From Effrenium voratum (Eukaryota; Sar; Dinophyceae; Suessiales; Symbiodiniaceae), in the NCBI GenBank assembly GCA_963377175.1, contig CAUJNA010001502.1:309501-373500 (forward strand): a stretch of 64,000 nt of DNA, in the 5' to 3' direction. The notes under the pieces are model-generated. The model ran no database searches, was not told the DNA's origin, and saw nothing but the letters and a program-made list of their open reading frames with translations. Of the stretch, positions 43,044-55,434 are shown one piece after another; positions within the stretch are counted from its first letter, which is position 1, and each line of letters starts with the position of its first letter. A program made the translations under genes and the position numbers.

Positions 43044-44096
43044 CTGCCGAACGAGCCACATGCTGACACCCAAGGCACACAGCATTAGGCCACGAAGAAT
43101 CATAAGGACCAAGGACTTTAAATGGACATTGTCATCCATATGCAAGTACACACATATATAGATAAATCCATGTGTATGTGTTGAGCAATGGTTGCAGTGA
43201 TGAATACATGTTTAGGCTTAGGCAATTTCAATACTAAAGAGCATTGATGAAGTCTGGTTTGGTTGTTTTGATCGTGGAAGGGGTTGATCGGATTTGATAA
43301 GTGTGCCCATCCACTGAGGGTCAATCCTCTGTTCGGTACATATTCACATGTACCCGGAACATGCCAAATCGTGGTTGGGCCATGAAACGCGGTGGGTCTA
43401 AGACGGTCAAAAGTGGTTGCTTGCTAGGAGAGGTCGGGGTTCTGTGTAGGGCTCTGGTTTTGACTTGTTTAATAACTGGTACTCGTGGTGCGCAAACCAT
43501 GGACCTCGAAACGGCCTGCATTTTGCGTGAGAATCGTGACATGCTTAAGCTGGTGAGATGAGACAAATGCTTCATCGTGTCAACATTTAGGACATGCCTT
43601 CCCAACCCCTAGCATGCAGCCTCCTAACCAACTCAATGGTTTCACAAGAAACACCTGAGAACAGTGAAGAGCCAAGCAACACATACCAACACGAGCCCGC
43701 GCTGCCATGGAACCACTTGAGGGTGCCAGTCCAGCAAGTGAACGATCAATCCTGACGAGCGAAAGGAGGGGAGTGGGGGGGGTCCCCCCAATTCCATTAA
43801 TCTTCCTAATGGAGCTACACATGAAACTTGAAGAGATAGGGCCAATTGAACTGAAAAGGCTGCCTATCGCCACTCTCAGTTGTGGGTAAAGGGACCGCCC
43901 AAGGAAAAAAAAACCCGACCCCAAGAAAGAACAGGACGTATTTTTGAGAAGCTCATATTTGAGCGCCGAAAGGGGCCCAAATGGTTGGAGGGTACAGTCA
44001 AAGCACCTTTTGGTGTCACCGACTGTGGGCAACTTTCCAAGGCGGCCTTTTGGCACTGTTCGAGAAGGAATCCACAGGTGGGACATCAAACACATC

Positions 44097-44214
44097 TCTC
44101 AGTTTCCCCTTGGGGACCCAGAAATCAAAGGTTAACCTGTTGGGGGCATGACTTAAACATGGACCAAACATGGGAAATCAAAGGTCAATTTGTCCATTCG
44201 CTTTGGGCAGTGAG
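44097..44214. mobile_element. MITE family 2, copy 3 (diverged)
   Basis: CTCTCAGTTTCCCCTTGGGG, AAAGGTTAACCTGTTGGGGG, ATGGACCAAACATGGGAAAT and CTTTGGGCAGTGAG follow the order of the copy at 19285; the left end is degraded. Confidence 0.6.
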
Positions 44215-44315
44215 AAATCTAGATGTGGACTCTCACAACTGGGGGGGACCCTTTGAATCTTTTTGGTGGCCCAACCGGCTCTACAGGCCAAGCATTTTTC
44301 GTTTGAACTGAAGGC

Positions 44316-44351
44316 CTGCAGGCGCTGCACAGTGAGGGCGTCGTGGATCTC
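44316..44351 (-). CDS. Candidate coding exon EIHDALTVQRLQ (phase 0/0)
   Basis: Acceptor GTGCCTCTCTCAG, donor GCCTTC; 12 helical codons, phase-compatible with 44944 and 42969. Confidence 0.55.
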
Positions 44352-44943
44352 CTGAGAGAGGCACCTGAGTGGGGGCTTTTTGGGCCAGTGGGTAACACAT
44401 GGGGGTTGATCAAAAGGTCCCATGAACATGGGGTGGAAAACCACAAAACAAAATTTCATATTTCAACCACTAAATGGGCAAAGCTAGGCATGGTCATTTG
44501 GGGGCCGAAGGCAATATTGATCAACCCCCAAATACAGAGGTCTTTCCATCATTCACATGTGAACGCCCCATGTTTTCTTACAAAGGGTGCAGAAAACCCA
44601 GGCTAAAGATCCCCAAACACTAACTCAGCACCTACTTGAACGAGACCAGTCAGGAAGTTTCAGATTGGTTCCACTGTGGTCCACAAGACGGGCCATGGCT
44701 TGGAGGCTGGAAGGAACCCCGCCCCCGCCTCCCCAACCCCGCCCACTGGAAGGAACCCCTCCAACCCCGCCAAAAGGAAGAAAAACACAGAAGAAAACGC
44801 AATCAAACAAAGAAACAGGGAAACATATATCAAAAACAGCAAATAACCAAAATCAAATCAACCGAGCAAAAAAAACACAAAGCAACACTCATTGGGGTTT
44901 GGTCCTTGGCCAAAAGCAACCAGCCTTCCACACCAAAGCACGC

Positions 44944-45025
44944 CAGCGCGTAGGCGCAGGGCGGCACCGGCAGTTCAGTGGCCGCATCGTCCAACAGCTT
45001 GGGAGCGCGCTGCTGGACGAGCTTC
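44944..45025 (-). CDS. Coding exon KLVQQRAPKLLDDAATELPV...
   Basis: One joining base, then KLVQQRAPKLLDDAATELPV PPCAYAL. Donor GCGTGC; open sequence continues as ACFGVEGWLLLAK if a later donor is used. The acceptor ATTCGATTCGAG is weak in pyrimidines. Start phase complements the two-base end of 45854-45900. Not recognised. Confidence 0.6.
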
Positions 45026-45853
45026 CTCGAATCGAATGCCGAAGATCGCCAGGGATAGATGGATGTATCTAAGATTGTTCGGACTCCCAAAAACAGAGGT
45101 GGAAGACCCATTTCTTGCCGGAATGTGTGGAGCGAAATGGCCAAAATCAGTGCTCAGACTGTTTATGATCAAACATGTCATTTCCAAAGAGCCTCAGGTC
45201 CTGCAAGGTCGGGGAGCGAGTTGTGGGGGACAGATGTTCCTTTGTCCAACATAAAAAGACCGCTTCAGCCGCTTCAACCATATCACGGCGGCCCCCTGAT
45301 AAGCAGGTCCCCACTAGATATGCCAAAACACGCCACACGTGCGCGCGTAGTATGCCAAGTAAAACACATACCTCAGTCATCACAGAAGTTAACACACGCT
45401 TCTGCCAAAACCCGCCTGCCAGCTTGCAGGATGGCTGAAAAAGAAGGGTATGGATCCCAAGGTACATGTAAACGCTGTCTGTGACAGTGGTCTTGGCATT
45501 GCGCTGATTTTGGCATTTTTGGATGACCATACTTATATATTCATGCATGGGTTTATGTACATGTGGCATGCTGATTTGATTGGTCAGGAACTGTTTACAG
45601 TTGTGAGACCCGAAAGGCCGATGATGAAGCGAGTGGCCAACATACAGTGCGAAATCGACTATGTCAAATGGTATGGGGGGGTGTAAACAGTTCTATCTTT
45701 AGGTATCCGTGTATCTGTTCTTTAAAGCACAGTTCATCATATGTCCACGCTACAGGTAACAGGTAGCAATAGGTGTATTGTCTTCATGTATGGGGAGTAA
45801 CAAGAGGTCTATCTGTCTGCTAGGTGCGCGCACGCAACTAAAAAAGGCCGGGC

Positions 45854-45900
45854 TTCAGCAGGCTCCCCGGTGCATAGTCCAGGAGAGGAAGCTGCAACAC
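45854..45900 (-). CDS. Candidate coding exon VLQLPLLDYAPGSLL (2-nt end)
   Basis: Acceptor TTTCTTGCGAG, donor GCCCGG; the two leftover bases join exon 44944-45025. Confidence 0.45.
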
Positions 45901-46746
45901 CTCGCAAGAAAGTCCTTTTTGGTTGCAAGGGTGGGGGAACAAACTGGCAAGAGAAATCAAAACAATCAGTTACTTGCAGGATCCAAACATAAAAGGTTAC
46001 CCTTGTGGGATGAATACAAGAATAAATATGACAACACGGGAAAACCAAAGGTGCAAGTGTTGCTGGTGGACTTGGAAGGGAAGTACCCAAACCAAACAAC
46101 ACGCAAAATTGAAGATTGCGTGTGGCATCTCAGGAGCCATAGGGAACAGCCACTTATTTTCTTTGAGGTGTTTAATCAAGTCCCGAACTTTAGCGGACTT
46201 CCTGTGCGCGCAGGGACGCTTTTTTGGAGTTGACACTGACGGGCGGCCCATGGGAAATGATCTGAAGCAAACAAGACCAGGTCCCATGCGTTTCTCAAAT
46301 CTGAAACACCTACCTGGGTGATTTGTAGGAATGCAACAGTCTGACTTTCCATAAAGGACCCCCCCCCAAATAAAAACAGATTGGGGTCGAAGCGACGCAG
46401 GTCCCAAATTGGGGGTCTGATGCAGTCTTTTTCGAGAAAACAACGTTTCAGCAACACCCCCTTCCGGTGTTTTTGTGTTGGCGAAATGGACACCTTACAT
46501 CTGGCTGCCATCGCCGGACCTAGGGCCCAAGGGTGGACCTTGACTTGCCAATCTGAAAAGACCACACGGCCAAGACCCGATCAGAAGGGTCGAACATTGG
46601 GCCCTGGTTGAGGGAAACCAAACCAAAAACCAAAAACCATTGAGTACCCTGAGCAAAACCACAGACCCAAACGGGAGGCAGAATCCCCAGTCTGACTGAT
46701 TCTGCTTTCACCCCCCCGACTCGATCCCGCTCGGGTCGTCTGAGGC

Positions 46747-46797
46747 AAGATCCAAATCTCTGAGCGGCTGCAGCTGCCGGGAGAGCGTGTCCCAGTC
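46747..46797 (-). CDS. Coding exon DWDTLSRQLQPLRDLDL (phase 0/0)
   Basis: Seventeen codons; acceptor TTGAGCCGTTCAG, donor GCCTCA. If unspliced, the frame runs ASDDPSGIESGG to a TGA, so this could alternatively be a terminal exon of one gene, with a new gene starting downstream. Confidence 0.6.
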
Positions 46798-47538
46798 CTG
46801 AACGGCTCAACCACCTTCCAACAGTCAAATGGCATGGAGTGCCCTGATGTCTTCACTTCCTGAAATTGGATTGGACATCGAAACGTTCCGAAAAAACAGA
46901 TCCTCTTAACACCAAAAAACAAAAACATATTGACCTCCAAACACTTGGGAGGTGAGCTTCAGATTCATGGCGCTGTCTGGCCTGGTTAGCTGAATGACAA
47001 TGACTTCTCTCATCTTCTCTCTTGCAAGTCAAAGGCGCTTGGAAGGTGATGGGCTGACCTGGTTTGCAAGCATGACTAAGACTGAAACATAAGCTGCTTC
47101 GTGTTTCCTGATATTTAGGGGGCCCAGAAACACTGAACAAAAATACCCAGCCCTTTCTGGCTGCTTCTTTGCAACACTGAACGCATCATTTGACGCATCA
47201 TGGGCCAGTTCTCGCACGCAGCTTTTGTTGGGGTTACCTTGAGGGTGGTCCAGGACGTTTTCCATGGTAGACATTCGCGGAGTGCCACATCTGCGACCTC
47301 TACTTTGTGAATAGCTATTGTCCACCGAAGGACCGGGAAAGGAAATCACTTTCTGGGACCTTCATGAGTGACTCGGCCCGAGCAACCTTTTGGGCTTGAC
47401 GAGAATCAACATTGAAATCGCTCTTGCAGCCCATGTCAAATTCGGCTGCATTGCAAGTAAGAGTCGCACTGCCAGCAGTGGGTGATACCCACGAGAAGGC
47501 ACTCCAGCAAGTAAGGCATCAGATCCTGACCCACCTTC

Positions 47539-47571
47539 CTCGGAAACGGCGCCATGGGTTTCGCGAGACGC
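47539..47571 (-). CDS. Weak exon candidate ASRETHGAVSE
   Basis: Good acceptor (CGCCTTTTTAG), possible GA donor GAAGGT; the open frame continues well past it. Confidence 0.35.
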
Positions 47572-48862
47572 CTAAAAAGGCGGCTGGATCGGGTTCCAAG
47601 TAGGGGCGTCTGAGAGAAATCTGTGGCTTCCCCTTGCTGGTGCGATTGGTAGGGAATGAGAAATGCAATGAACCTAAGGATGTTCTCTCAAAGGAAACCA
47701 GGGATGGTTTATAGGGGATCGTTCCCTCATTCCCTGCTGAGCGCCAGGAAGTCCTGTTGGGAACATTGGAAGATAAGGGGCAAATGGTGCACCTGGTTAG
47801 ATGCAGAGACCAAACATGTCAATCTTAAACATGAAACATATCCAGCAAACTGGGTGGTTGCAGCTGACTGGTGGGAGTGCCACTTTTGGAGGTTCCAACA
47901 AGGGACATGGAGGGAACGTCCAGCAAACCACACGAAAGTAGGCTGGAACCAGCGAGCAGCTTCCTGAAGCCTTCTGCCAACTCTGCCCCAGCCTTGGAAA
48001 CCATCAACCCTTCCGTGAGGGTTCCTGTCCAGACAGGGCGCAACAAACAGGGCAAGTCATTCAAAGGGTGTCTACTTCACCCAAGGCCCATCTTGTGTGG
48101 GCAGTGTTGCAACATCTTGAAATACCTACCGGGCAAAGGCAGTAAAATAATGCACGAATGATCTTGCTCCCCAATAAAATATTGTTTGCGGGCAGGGACA
48201 GCGGGGACCAACCCACACATTAAACTGTGTCCACTTGACAGCTCTGCCTGTTTGACTGAGGGAGGACCGCATAGCAACAGAATACAACCTTCTTGGATGG
48301 CGCCCAGTACAAATTGCAGATTGTGCATTTGCCACTGGAACTGCCTGCCCAAAAAGTCCAGGAAGTCCAGGAAGTCAGGGAGCAAAATCTTTCAACGTGG
48401 GCGCTCAAAGTCGGAGCAAGGAATCCTCTGAGGGAACAGGGTCGGCCTGATTGCCCTTCAGCCCTTCCTATGTTGGTGGCACCCTACAACCAGCGGTGGA
48501 TGATGGAGTTTTAGGCGAGTGTTGTTGAACCGTGATCTTGTAAAAAGGCTACTTGGGGTTGAAGGGATGATCCGCGGTGCATTGGCAAAAGAACCTTGCG
48601 GTTTGCGGCTGGCTCTGAGACAAGATCACAACAGAGGGGTTCAGCAGAGGTGAACCCTGCTATATGAAACATGCCATTACCTTGGTTCGCTCCCTTCAAA
48701 GTAGTCTGCCCAGGACCAACCCACTCCCCAACCAAATTTCAGTCAGTTGGACTTGGAGCAGCAAGTTGTGGAGCAGTTTCTCCAACCTCGTGACCCACCC
48801 CCCACACAGAAAAGGGGCCGCGGGTTGAGCGCGGTCGGGGGGACCGCAGCGTGCAGGGTTAC

Positions 48863-48901
48863 CTCCAATTGCAGGACCGCCTTCAGCAAAGAAGTCATCA
48901 C
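48863..48901 (-). CDS. Coding exon VMTSLLKAVLQLE (phase 0/0)
   Basis: Acceptor TGCTGCCATTCAG, GT donor GTAACC. Amphipathic helix, 13 codons. Confidence 0.6.
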
Positions 48902-49499
48902 CTGAATGGCAGCAATGATCCGCCACGTTTGCCAGGTGTTTCGTTCCATTCGTTAGAGGGTCCGTGCAAAGCACATCCCTGGCAGGCTGGCTTCTGGGAA
49001 AGTGAAACAAACAATGTAAACTATGAGCTTTTGTGGCTCCCAGTTGTCCCGGGCTATCATTTTTGCTGGTTTAGTGGGGCGGCCCGGAAAGGAAGGAGCT
49101 TCAATCCAGAAAGGGAACCCCAGGTAAGCCCCGTCTTTTGGCATTTACTCGTTCACTATGGCTTAAAGGCAGCGCAAGGGATCCAAGGCCATGATCTTGT
49201 TTTGTTGAGAAAGGCACGCCAAAACAAGGGTTTTTTGGACACGAGGAGAGGCAAGTAAGCCTGTTCCAAGGAGACATCCGCAGCGCAATAGCCAAACACG
49301 AGGAACAACTTGTTGGTACCTAGATAGCCAAGTTGCAATCGCTTTTTCGGTCATGGTTGCTGGTTTTTGGGGGTAAAGAGCATGGAAAAAAGCGATCGCA
49401 ACTGGCGATCCAGGTAGGCATGTCATGGTTCCAACCTCTGAGACAAACCCATCAACGCACGCCTCAAGGCGTGGGTTCTCATTCTCTTCGGTTCAGTTT

Positions 49500-50265
49500 T
49501 ATTGTGTTTTTTTAGTTGTCCTGATTTTTGGGCTTCAGGGGCATGTCTGGAACGAGGTTGATGCCTTCAAAACGTTTAACTAAAGCCCTGTTTGTTAAGT
49601 GGGCTGTCATCAGATCCACTGCTAAAAGTTCAACTTTTAGTGGGTTAAGCACGGAAATCTCCACACCAAGAAGCTAAACAAGCAAAGGAACCGAATCGCT
49701 GCGAACCACCAAGTTGACATCCAAAAAGGAAAGCTTCAACCAATCTTTGGACGTCCCCCGGTTGCGGCCTTGAGGGAAACCCAGACACCGGGGGCCCCAG
49801 CTGTGCTGGCCCCGAACCAATAGTCAAAGTGCTACCCTACCCACATGGAACCCATCCGAGGGTGAAAGGAAAATCGTCTGGCAGCCCTCAGTCGACGCCT
49901 CAGTCAGGCTCCAGGCTAGTGGACAGGAAGGTATGTGAACCTTACAACGCAACCAGATACAAGGGAGTCCCCAATTTTAAGACAAACCCGTTTGGATGCA
50001 GGTCGAGACAAGTCTCTCCTAAGGGCAAAAGGTGAAAACGGCAAAGCTCGAGTTGGTCGTGGACATGGACCGAGTTGGCTCAAAATTTGCAGCTTGATTC
50101 GGGTAAGGGTCGAAACAACAGTCTATGAAGCAACAGGCTTAGGGAAAGGGTGGAGGCACCCGCAAGGATGGGGCACTTCCAAAACCCACTCTGATTCTCG
50201 ACGTCCCTTTCCGGCCCATTCAACCAACAACAACAACAACAATCAAGAGCGAATACCAATGCTGC
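49500..50265. other. Intron-like stretch, no exon seen
   Basis: Contains a CTAAAAGTTCAACTTTTAG hairpin near 49622 related to the 'GTTGACCCC' repeat, and AAC/ACA-rich sequence near 50225. Confidence 0.35.
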
Positions 50266-50412
50266 GACCCGCCTTCAAGGCTGGCCCCACCGAATAACAC
50301 AAATCTCTCTGATTAATCCTTGCCCTCTCCAGCCCGAAAACGTAACAAATGCCATCTCCTTTTACTTTCCTATTGCAGTCCTATTGGCCAGACAGAGGTC
50401 CACACAGGATCC
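50266..50412. repeat. Dispersed repeat 'CCGAATAACAC', copy 1
   Basis: GCCTTCAAGGCTGGCCCCAC, CGAATAACACAAATCTCTCT, GATTAATC...CCCTCTCCAGCCC and TTGCAGTCCTATTGGCCA are collinear with 54087-54222. Confidence 0.65.
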
Positions 50413-50821
50413 GTTTTCCAAAACCCAGTTTTCCAAAACCTGGTCCACCTTGAAGGGGGGGTTTTAATCATTGGGGTGAGTTTTTGACGAAACATGGAAG
50501 CCCCACCGGTCAGATTACAGACACCAAAGAACCACCCTCTTATCCATTAATATGGAACCTGACTTCGGAGGGCCGAAGTAAAACCAAAAAAAAAAAAAGC
50601 GGCTTGGAGGTGCAGCGCGACCCGGGGTAAAATGATCCGGAAAACCCAAGTTATTCAAAGTCTCACTCTTTCAATCTTGTAGGTTGCCACTAAAACGGCT
50701 CAAGCCCAAAGTTGAAAGTCCTTGCCCTTCAAAAAATGATCGACTTGCTGATAGTTTCCATTGAATGGATCACTTTGGAGTATCCACAGTTTTGGGACAT
50801 GGCTCGGAAGCCTCTGTAGGC

Positions 50822-50902
50822 CAGGGGCCTCTTTTTGGGACGAGGTGCCGGGACCGTCTCCGGCACTGCCACCTTGCCTTTCATGATGCAGGCGCACTCT
50901 AC
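50822..50902 (-). CDS. Coding exon VECACIMKGKVAVPETVPAP (27 codons)
   Basis: Ends RPKKRPL before donor GCCTAC; acceptor GATCGCTCGAG. Pro/Lys-rich basic tail. Not recognised. Confidence 0.6.
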
Positions 50903-51000
50903 CTCGAGCGATCGTACTTTTGTGCGAAAGGGAGGGCCAAGGGGCCGGCGCTTTTGGAGGGCCTGACCTAAATGCAACCCAAGCCGCCCACACCTATCTC

Positions 51001-51120
51001 CGTTGCCCAAAGACATAAAAATACAAGGGTCACTTGGGGCCAGACTCATGACTAACAACGGTTGCCCAAAAGGGAAAACCAAAAGGTCTAAGGTTAACAG
51101 GTCGGCTTTGGGCAAGTGAG
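51001..51120. mobile_element. MITE family 2, copy 2
   Basis: GTTGCCCAAAGACATAAAAA at the left and CGGCTTTGGGCAAGTGAG at the right are inverted; an internal ACCAAAAGGTCTAAGGTTAA block matches copy 1. Confidence 0.65.
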
Positions 51121-51222
51121 CAATGGGAAGCAAGGCAAACTCGTGGCTTGAGAGTGCCACCTGGACCCACAAAGAAGACTGCCGCGGCATCAAGTCTCAA
51201 GTAACGCGCGCTTATTTGGATT

Positions 51223-51427
51223 GGTGGCTTGGTGGCTTGGTGGCTTGGTGGCTTGGTGGCTTGGTGGTTTGGTGGTTTGGTGGTTTGGTGGTTTGGTGGT
51301 TTGGTGGTTTGGTGGTTTGGTGGTTTGGTGGTTTGGTGGTTTGGTGGTTTGGTGGTTTGGTGGTTTGGTGGTTTGGTGGCTTGGTGGTTTGGTGGTTTGG
51401 TGGTTTGGTGGTTTGGTGGTTTGGTGC
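51223..51427. repeat. (GGTGGTTT)n minisatellite, about 200 bp
   Basis: About 25 units, mostly GGTGGTTT with a block of the variant GGTGGCTT at the left and isolated GGTGGCTT units within. It keeps five frames open, producing the Trp/Gly-Leu-Val and Pro/Asn/His-Gln frames. Downstream GGTGCTTGAGGG matches the short tract at 36460. Confidence 0.95.
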
Positions 51428-52330
51428 TTGAGGGCGTTTTTGTTTCCATTTACCCTACAAGCACCGGGGCGTCCAATCCAAATCCAGACCAAGTGGAGGT
51501 CACCCGATGGTCTCTCGACCCGGGCCACTGAAGGCCTTCGACCCCTTCGGCCCAGGGGCACTGGCCCATGGGGTTTGCATGGCATCCGGACGGCTTTTTT
51601 GGTGCTCCATAGGGAGAAGCCCCAGCTTTGGGTTTGAAGCCCTGGTAAATGGGAAACTACCCTTAACCAAACCTAAGGTTTATGTGAGACTTGATGCGTC
51701 ATTTGGGGTGAAACCGACTCTGGGCCATGCGTGTAAAAAGGTGAACCCTCCCTTCTCGTAACATTCCACCCACGTCATGGAACCAGCCCATCAAACGGTC
51801 CCTCTAGATGGTGCAAACAGCAATGCCCAGGCTCCGTGGCAAAGTAAACGCATCATTCTGAATAAAGCTCAGCATCAGATCCTCCAAAGTTGCAGTGTCA
51901 GATTTGGGAGCAAACAGAACCCTTCGCAATTCCATCAGCAAGGTGGGTGCATCAAAACACACCAAGACCAAATTGAATTTTGATAACCCCTGAACATGTT
52001 CACTTTGACCCATGCAAAAGAACAGGGGCACTGTTTGTTGGGATTCTTTGTTTTTGTGGTTTCAAAGGACCACCAAAAGGAACACCACCATTCTATTAGT
52101 GTTTTCTTTTTTTTTTTTTCTTTTTTTTCGGGGGGGGGGGGGGGTAGCTAGAAACAGACGCACGAATGGTGCTTTTGTTGATTTCCTTATGTTGCGGATG
52201 ATTGTGCGATGGTTTTTGCCATTTTGAGTGGGTACTCCCCCACAAAAACTGGTCGGGGTGCTCTCAAAACCAGGCATACCCATTGACCCAAGGCCCACCC
52301 ACTGCGATTCGTCCGAGACGCCGCCAAGAC

Positions 52331-52399
52331 CTGCTGCAGGCGCTTGGCGAGCATATTTTCCGGGAAGTGGCGCTGCAGCGTCGTCAAGGCGTCCAGGGC
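52331..52399 (-). CDS. Coding exon ALDALTTLQRHFPENMLAKR (phase 0/0)
   Basis: Twenty-three codons ending LQQ; acceptor CCGTCGAGAGAG, GT donor GTCTTG (GC sites at GCCAAG or GCGCCT are alternatives). Helical. Confidence 0.6.
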
Positions 52400-52549
52400 C
52401 TCTCTCGACGGCTCGCGCCGATTGGTTGACGTTGGAAGGGGAGCGAAAAATGAAAAAAATAGCAGTGAAGTGGTTGGGTTTCGACCACTAGACCAAAATA
52501 AGCAAACATGCGAAATGTTACCCAACAACAACCATGAGATGGGTGTGTG

Positions 52550-52835
52550 ACTCATTTATTTTTAAGGGGGACCCTGGTGTGAATCTTGTTGGGAAACCCT
52601 GACAGGACAAAGGTGAAGCTTCATGTTCATGTCCATTTTTGAGGTGGTTCCCAACGCTGTTTCTATGGAACACTTTGACACTTGGATGAGTGTCTTGGGG
52701 AACCTTTGGATCCATGATCTAGGTGAGTGTCCACCAACCACTTTTGAGGTGGCTGTTGGGGATGGCTGCTACCCACTTTCAATAGGTGAGGGTTCATGAC
52801 CACGAACCACTTTTGAGGTTCCCTCTGTGTCTAAA
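52550..52835. repeat. Cluster of CCACTTTTGAGGTGG units
   Basis: The inverted motif ACCACTTTTGAGGTGG or close variants occur at about 52635, 52740 and 52810; another copy is at 18755. Each can form a short stem. Confidence 0.5.
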
Positions 52836-54086
52836 TAGGCTTCGGATCGGAAGCCACCCAAAGAAAAAGTGTTGCGCATTTGAATTCCCAGTCAGGATGT
52901 GTCTGACCATGTAGCACCCAAGCAAAACTCAGAGACCAAGGGAAGCCAATTTCTCGGTCTGACTTTACGTGCAAAGCAAACGCAACTGACCACAAAGAAC
53001 TCGTTGGTGGGGTTGGATGCTAAAGTTCCCTTCCCAACTTCCCATCATCCCGGAATCATGTCCACCTAAAAACCGTCCTGCCCCTTGCAGAGTACGTGAC
53101 TCAACTTGTTCGCTTTACCAACCCGCCAACAAAACAAGCCAACCAACCAACTGAAAAAAAGCAGAGACCAAGAAAACAACAACACACATCCACACTAAAA
53201 GCGGCACACCATCACACCTGCCCTCAGATCCCCTTCTGAAAGCGACTAACTTTAGTTGGTGAAATGGAAACTACCACCAAACCAACTGAAAAAAAAACAA
53301 ACAGGGAAAAAACAACAAAACAAAAAACGAGCCGTATACCACCAAACCAACTGAAGAACAACAACCAAACAACTAATGAGCCCAACGGGCTTCGGAAGCC
53401 AAGAAATTTGAACTCAAGTGCCGCGCCCATGGCTTTGGCTGCCCCAATTCGATCAAATTACGCCAACTGGGTCCGAAAAACCTCCAAAAAACACCTGGCT
53501 ACAGCCGGGATCCCTACATCAGCTATTTGGGTGATTTGCTGACCGGACCTAGTAATGCATCCTACAAGCGAACTCTGTTTGTGGCATGAAAGCTCCGTTT
53601 CAGCAAAGTTCAGGTGCACTCCAGTGGCAAGAAGGGTTGAACAAGATTCCGAACCAGGTTCTATCGCTAGGGGGACAGCCCAAACAATCCTCCCATTCTC
53701 CATCCACCTAATGGTGGAACATGATTAATAAACCCGCTTTGATTAAAGACGTCCGGTTTCCCCAGACCATTTCCAGGCAATACTACTTTAAAGGCACCCA
53801 CAAGGTTTGGCCAAAAAACACCCCTTATTTTTTTGTGGGCACCTCCAAAACCCCCCCCTGATTAAAGACGTCCCTGTCCGGCCCAAAATTCCGGAAAAAA
53901 ACAAACAAACAAATACATTTTTAATTGCCAAAGCTATTGCCAATACTTTTGCCAAGACCAACTCCTTTCATAGTCTCAAGGGTTGCCATTCCAGAAATCA
54001 AAAAGAACGGCTAGCCGGAAACAGCAAATTTATTATTACATTTTGTTTAAAACAAACAAGGTTTGACAAGCTCGCAAAGGGTACCC
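52836..54086. other. Intron-like stretch, no exon seen
   Basis: A-rich, T-poor patch at 53130-53400, then GATTAATAAA..GATTAAAGACGTCC repeats at about 53730 and 53860. Confidence 0.35.
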
Positions 54087-54222
54087 CCCTTCAAGGCTAG
54101 CCCCCCCCCGAATAACACAAAACCCCCTCTGATTAATCAAGTCCCTCTCCAGCCCTGGAAAATAAGAGAATGCAATTTGCCATTGCAGTCCTATTGGCCA
54201 AACAGGGGTCCACAAAAGGACC
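54087..54222. repeat. Dispersed repeat 'CCGAATAACAC', copy 2
   Basis: Collinear with 50266-50412: CTTCAAGGCTAGCCCC, CGAATAACACAAAACCCCCT, GATTAATCAAGTCCCTCTCC and TTGCAGTCCTATTGGCCA. Confidence 0.65.
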
Positions 54223-54563
54223 GGAGAGCCTGGCAGCTGATCAGAAACCTCAAGCCTCCAAACCTCAATCGTCAAGCTTCTCAAGCCTCAAGTCCTGCAG
54301 ATCAATTATTAGGGGGAGGCCCCAGGGGAACCCCCAAAATCTGATTTTCCCAAACCTTGTCGACCTTGCGGGGGGGGGGGGGGGGGCGGGTTTATTAATC
54401 AAGTTCCTCCATTAGCTTCCTTTGGGTTCCTTTGGCCTGGTGGAAAAGACAATGCGAATGGCCAAGCTCCATCTCGTTAATGAGCCTTTAAGGGGCGCCA
54501 AAGTCCCAGCTTCCATCGGCCGCGTCCGCGCCCGCGTTCCCGCGTCCCCTGGGCCTCGCGGGC

Positions 54564-54667
54564 GTCGCGCGAGGCCACGTGCAGCGCCGCCGCCAGGCGG
54601 CTGCAGAGGACCAAAGTCCTGGCGCCCACGGCCGCCTTTACCGGGCTCCGCGCCATCCGCTCCTCGG
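54564..54667 (-). CDS. Coding exon EERMARSPVKAAVGARTLVL... (helical)
   Basis: Two joining bases, then EERMARSPVKAAVGARTLVL CSRLAAALHVASRD; acceptor CCCAAGACTCAG, donor GCCCGC. One of the most GC-rich islands in the window. Confidence 0.6.
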
Positions 54668-54800
54668 CTGAGTCTTGGGCGTGGAACACGCGGCAAAAAG
54701 TGTTTACCATATGTCCCAAAACGAAGGAGCGAAGGAATCCGGGCCTCTGGGAGCTTTGGGGACTTGGATTCTCAAAACCTGAACAAGGGAATTTCAAGTC

Positions 54801-54917
54801 TTGGTTGCTGTTGACCCCCCTGCAAAAGTTCAACTTTTTGGGGGTTTAGTGGAAAATACATTTATTTATCAAAAAGTGAAAGTCTAAAGATCCATCCCAA
54901 TAGCGTTCAAGAAGTGA
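54801..54917. repeat. Dispersed repeat 'GTTGACCCC...', full copy
   Basis: GTTGCTGTTGACCCCCCTGC, AAAAGTTCAACTTTTT, GGGGTTTAGTGGAAAA, then AAAAGTGAAAGTCTAAAG and ATCCATCCCAATAGC. Confidence 0.65.
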
Positions 54918-55134
54918 AGGATCTTTGTCATGAGCTCGTTTTACCCCAGAGCTCGGCACAAATTATGAAGACAGGATTCGCATCTCTTGCGAGTTCTTGA
55001 AACAGGAGGGCAACTGAGAGTGCACTTGGTCATGTGAGTTCTTGAAAAAAGGGGGTTGACATGTGTCTAGGAGCGCCTGTCCCTTTCTTTGGCCCCGTTT
55101 GGCCATTTTGCTACATGCGTTGAGTCGCTCAACT

Positions 55135-55210
55135 ATCCTCGGGAGCCACAAAAGCCGCATCGAGACGCCGGCTTCCCGGACCTTTCCAAGCCTCCCCGCT
55201 CCCCCGCTTG
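55135..55210 (-). CDS. Weak exon candidate EAWKGPGSRRLDAAFVAPE
   Basis: GC-rich island; one minus frame reads EAWKGPGSRRLDAAFVAPE before a possible GA donor; another reads GRLGKVREAGVSMRLLWLP. No clear acceptor. Confidence 0.3.
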
Positions 55211-55434
55211 CCAACGGGAATCAACCAGGCTGCTGGGCATGTGGGGGCCCTTAGGGTAGAAACCTGGGGTTGAGTGCATCCACATCCCTCAATAGCACCA
55301 GGAACCCTACCTGCATCTCTTGAAAGTTAATAATTCCACTCCAAAAAGAAAAAAGTACTTTCTTCCATGCTGGAGTGATAATTTTCACTCCGTGTTAAAA
55401 TGCCCGTTCGGGTAGTTCCGACTGCTCAAGCATC

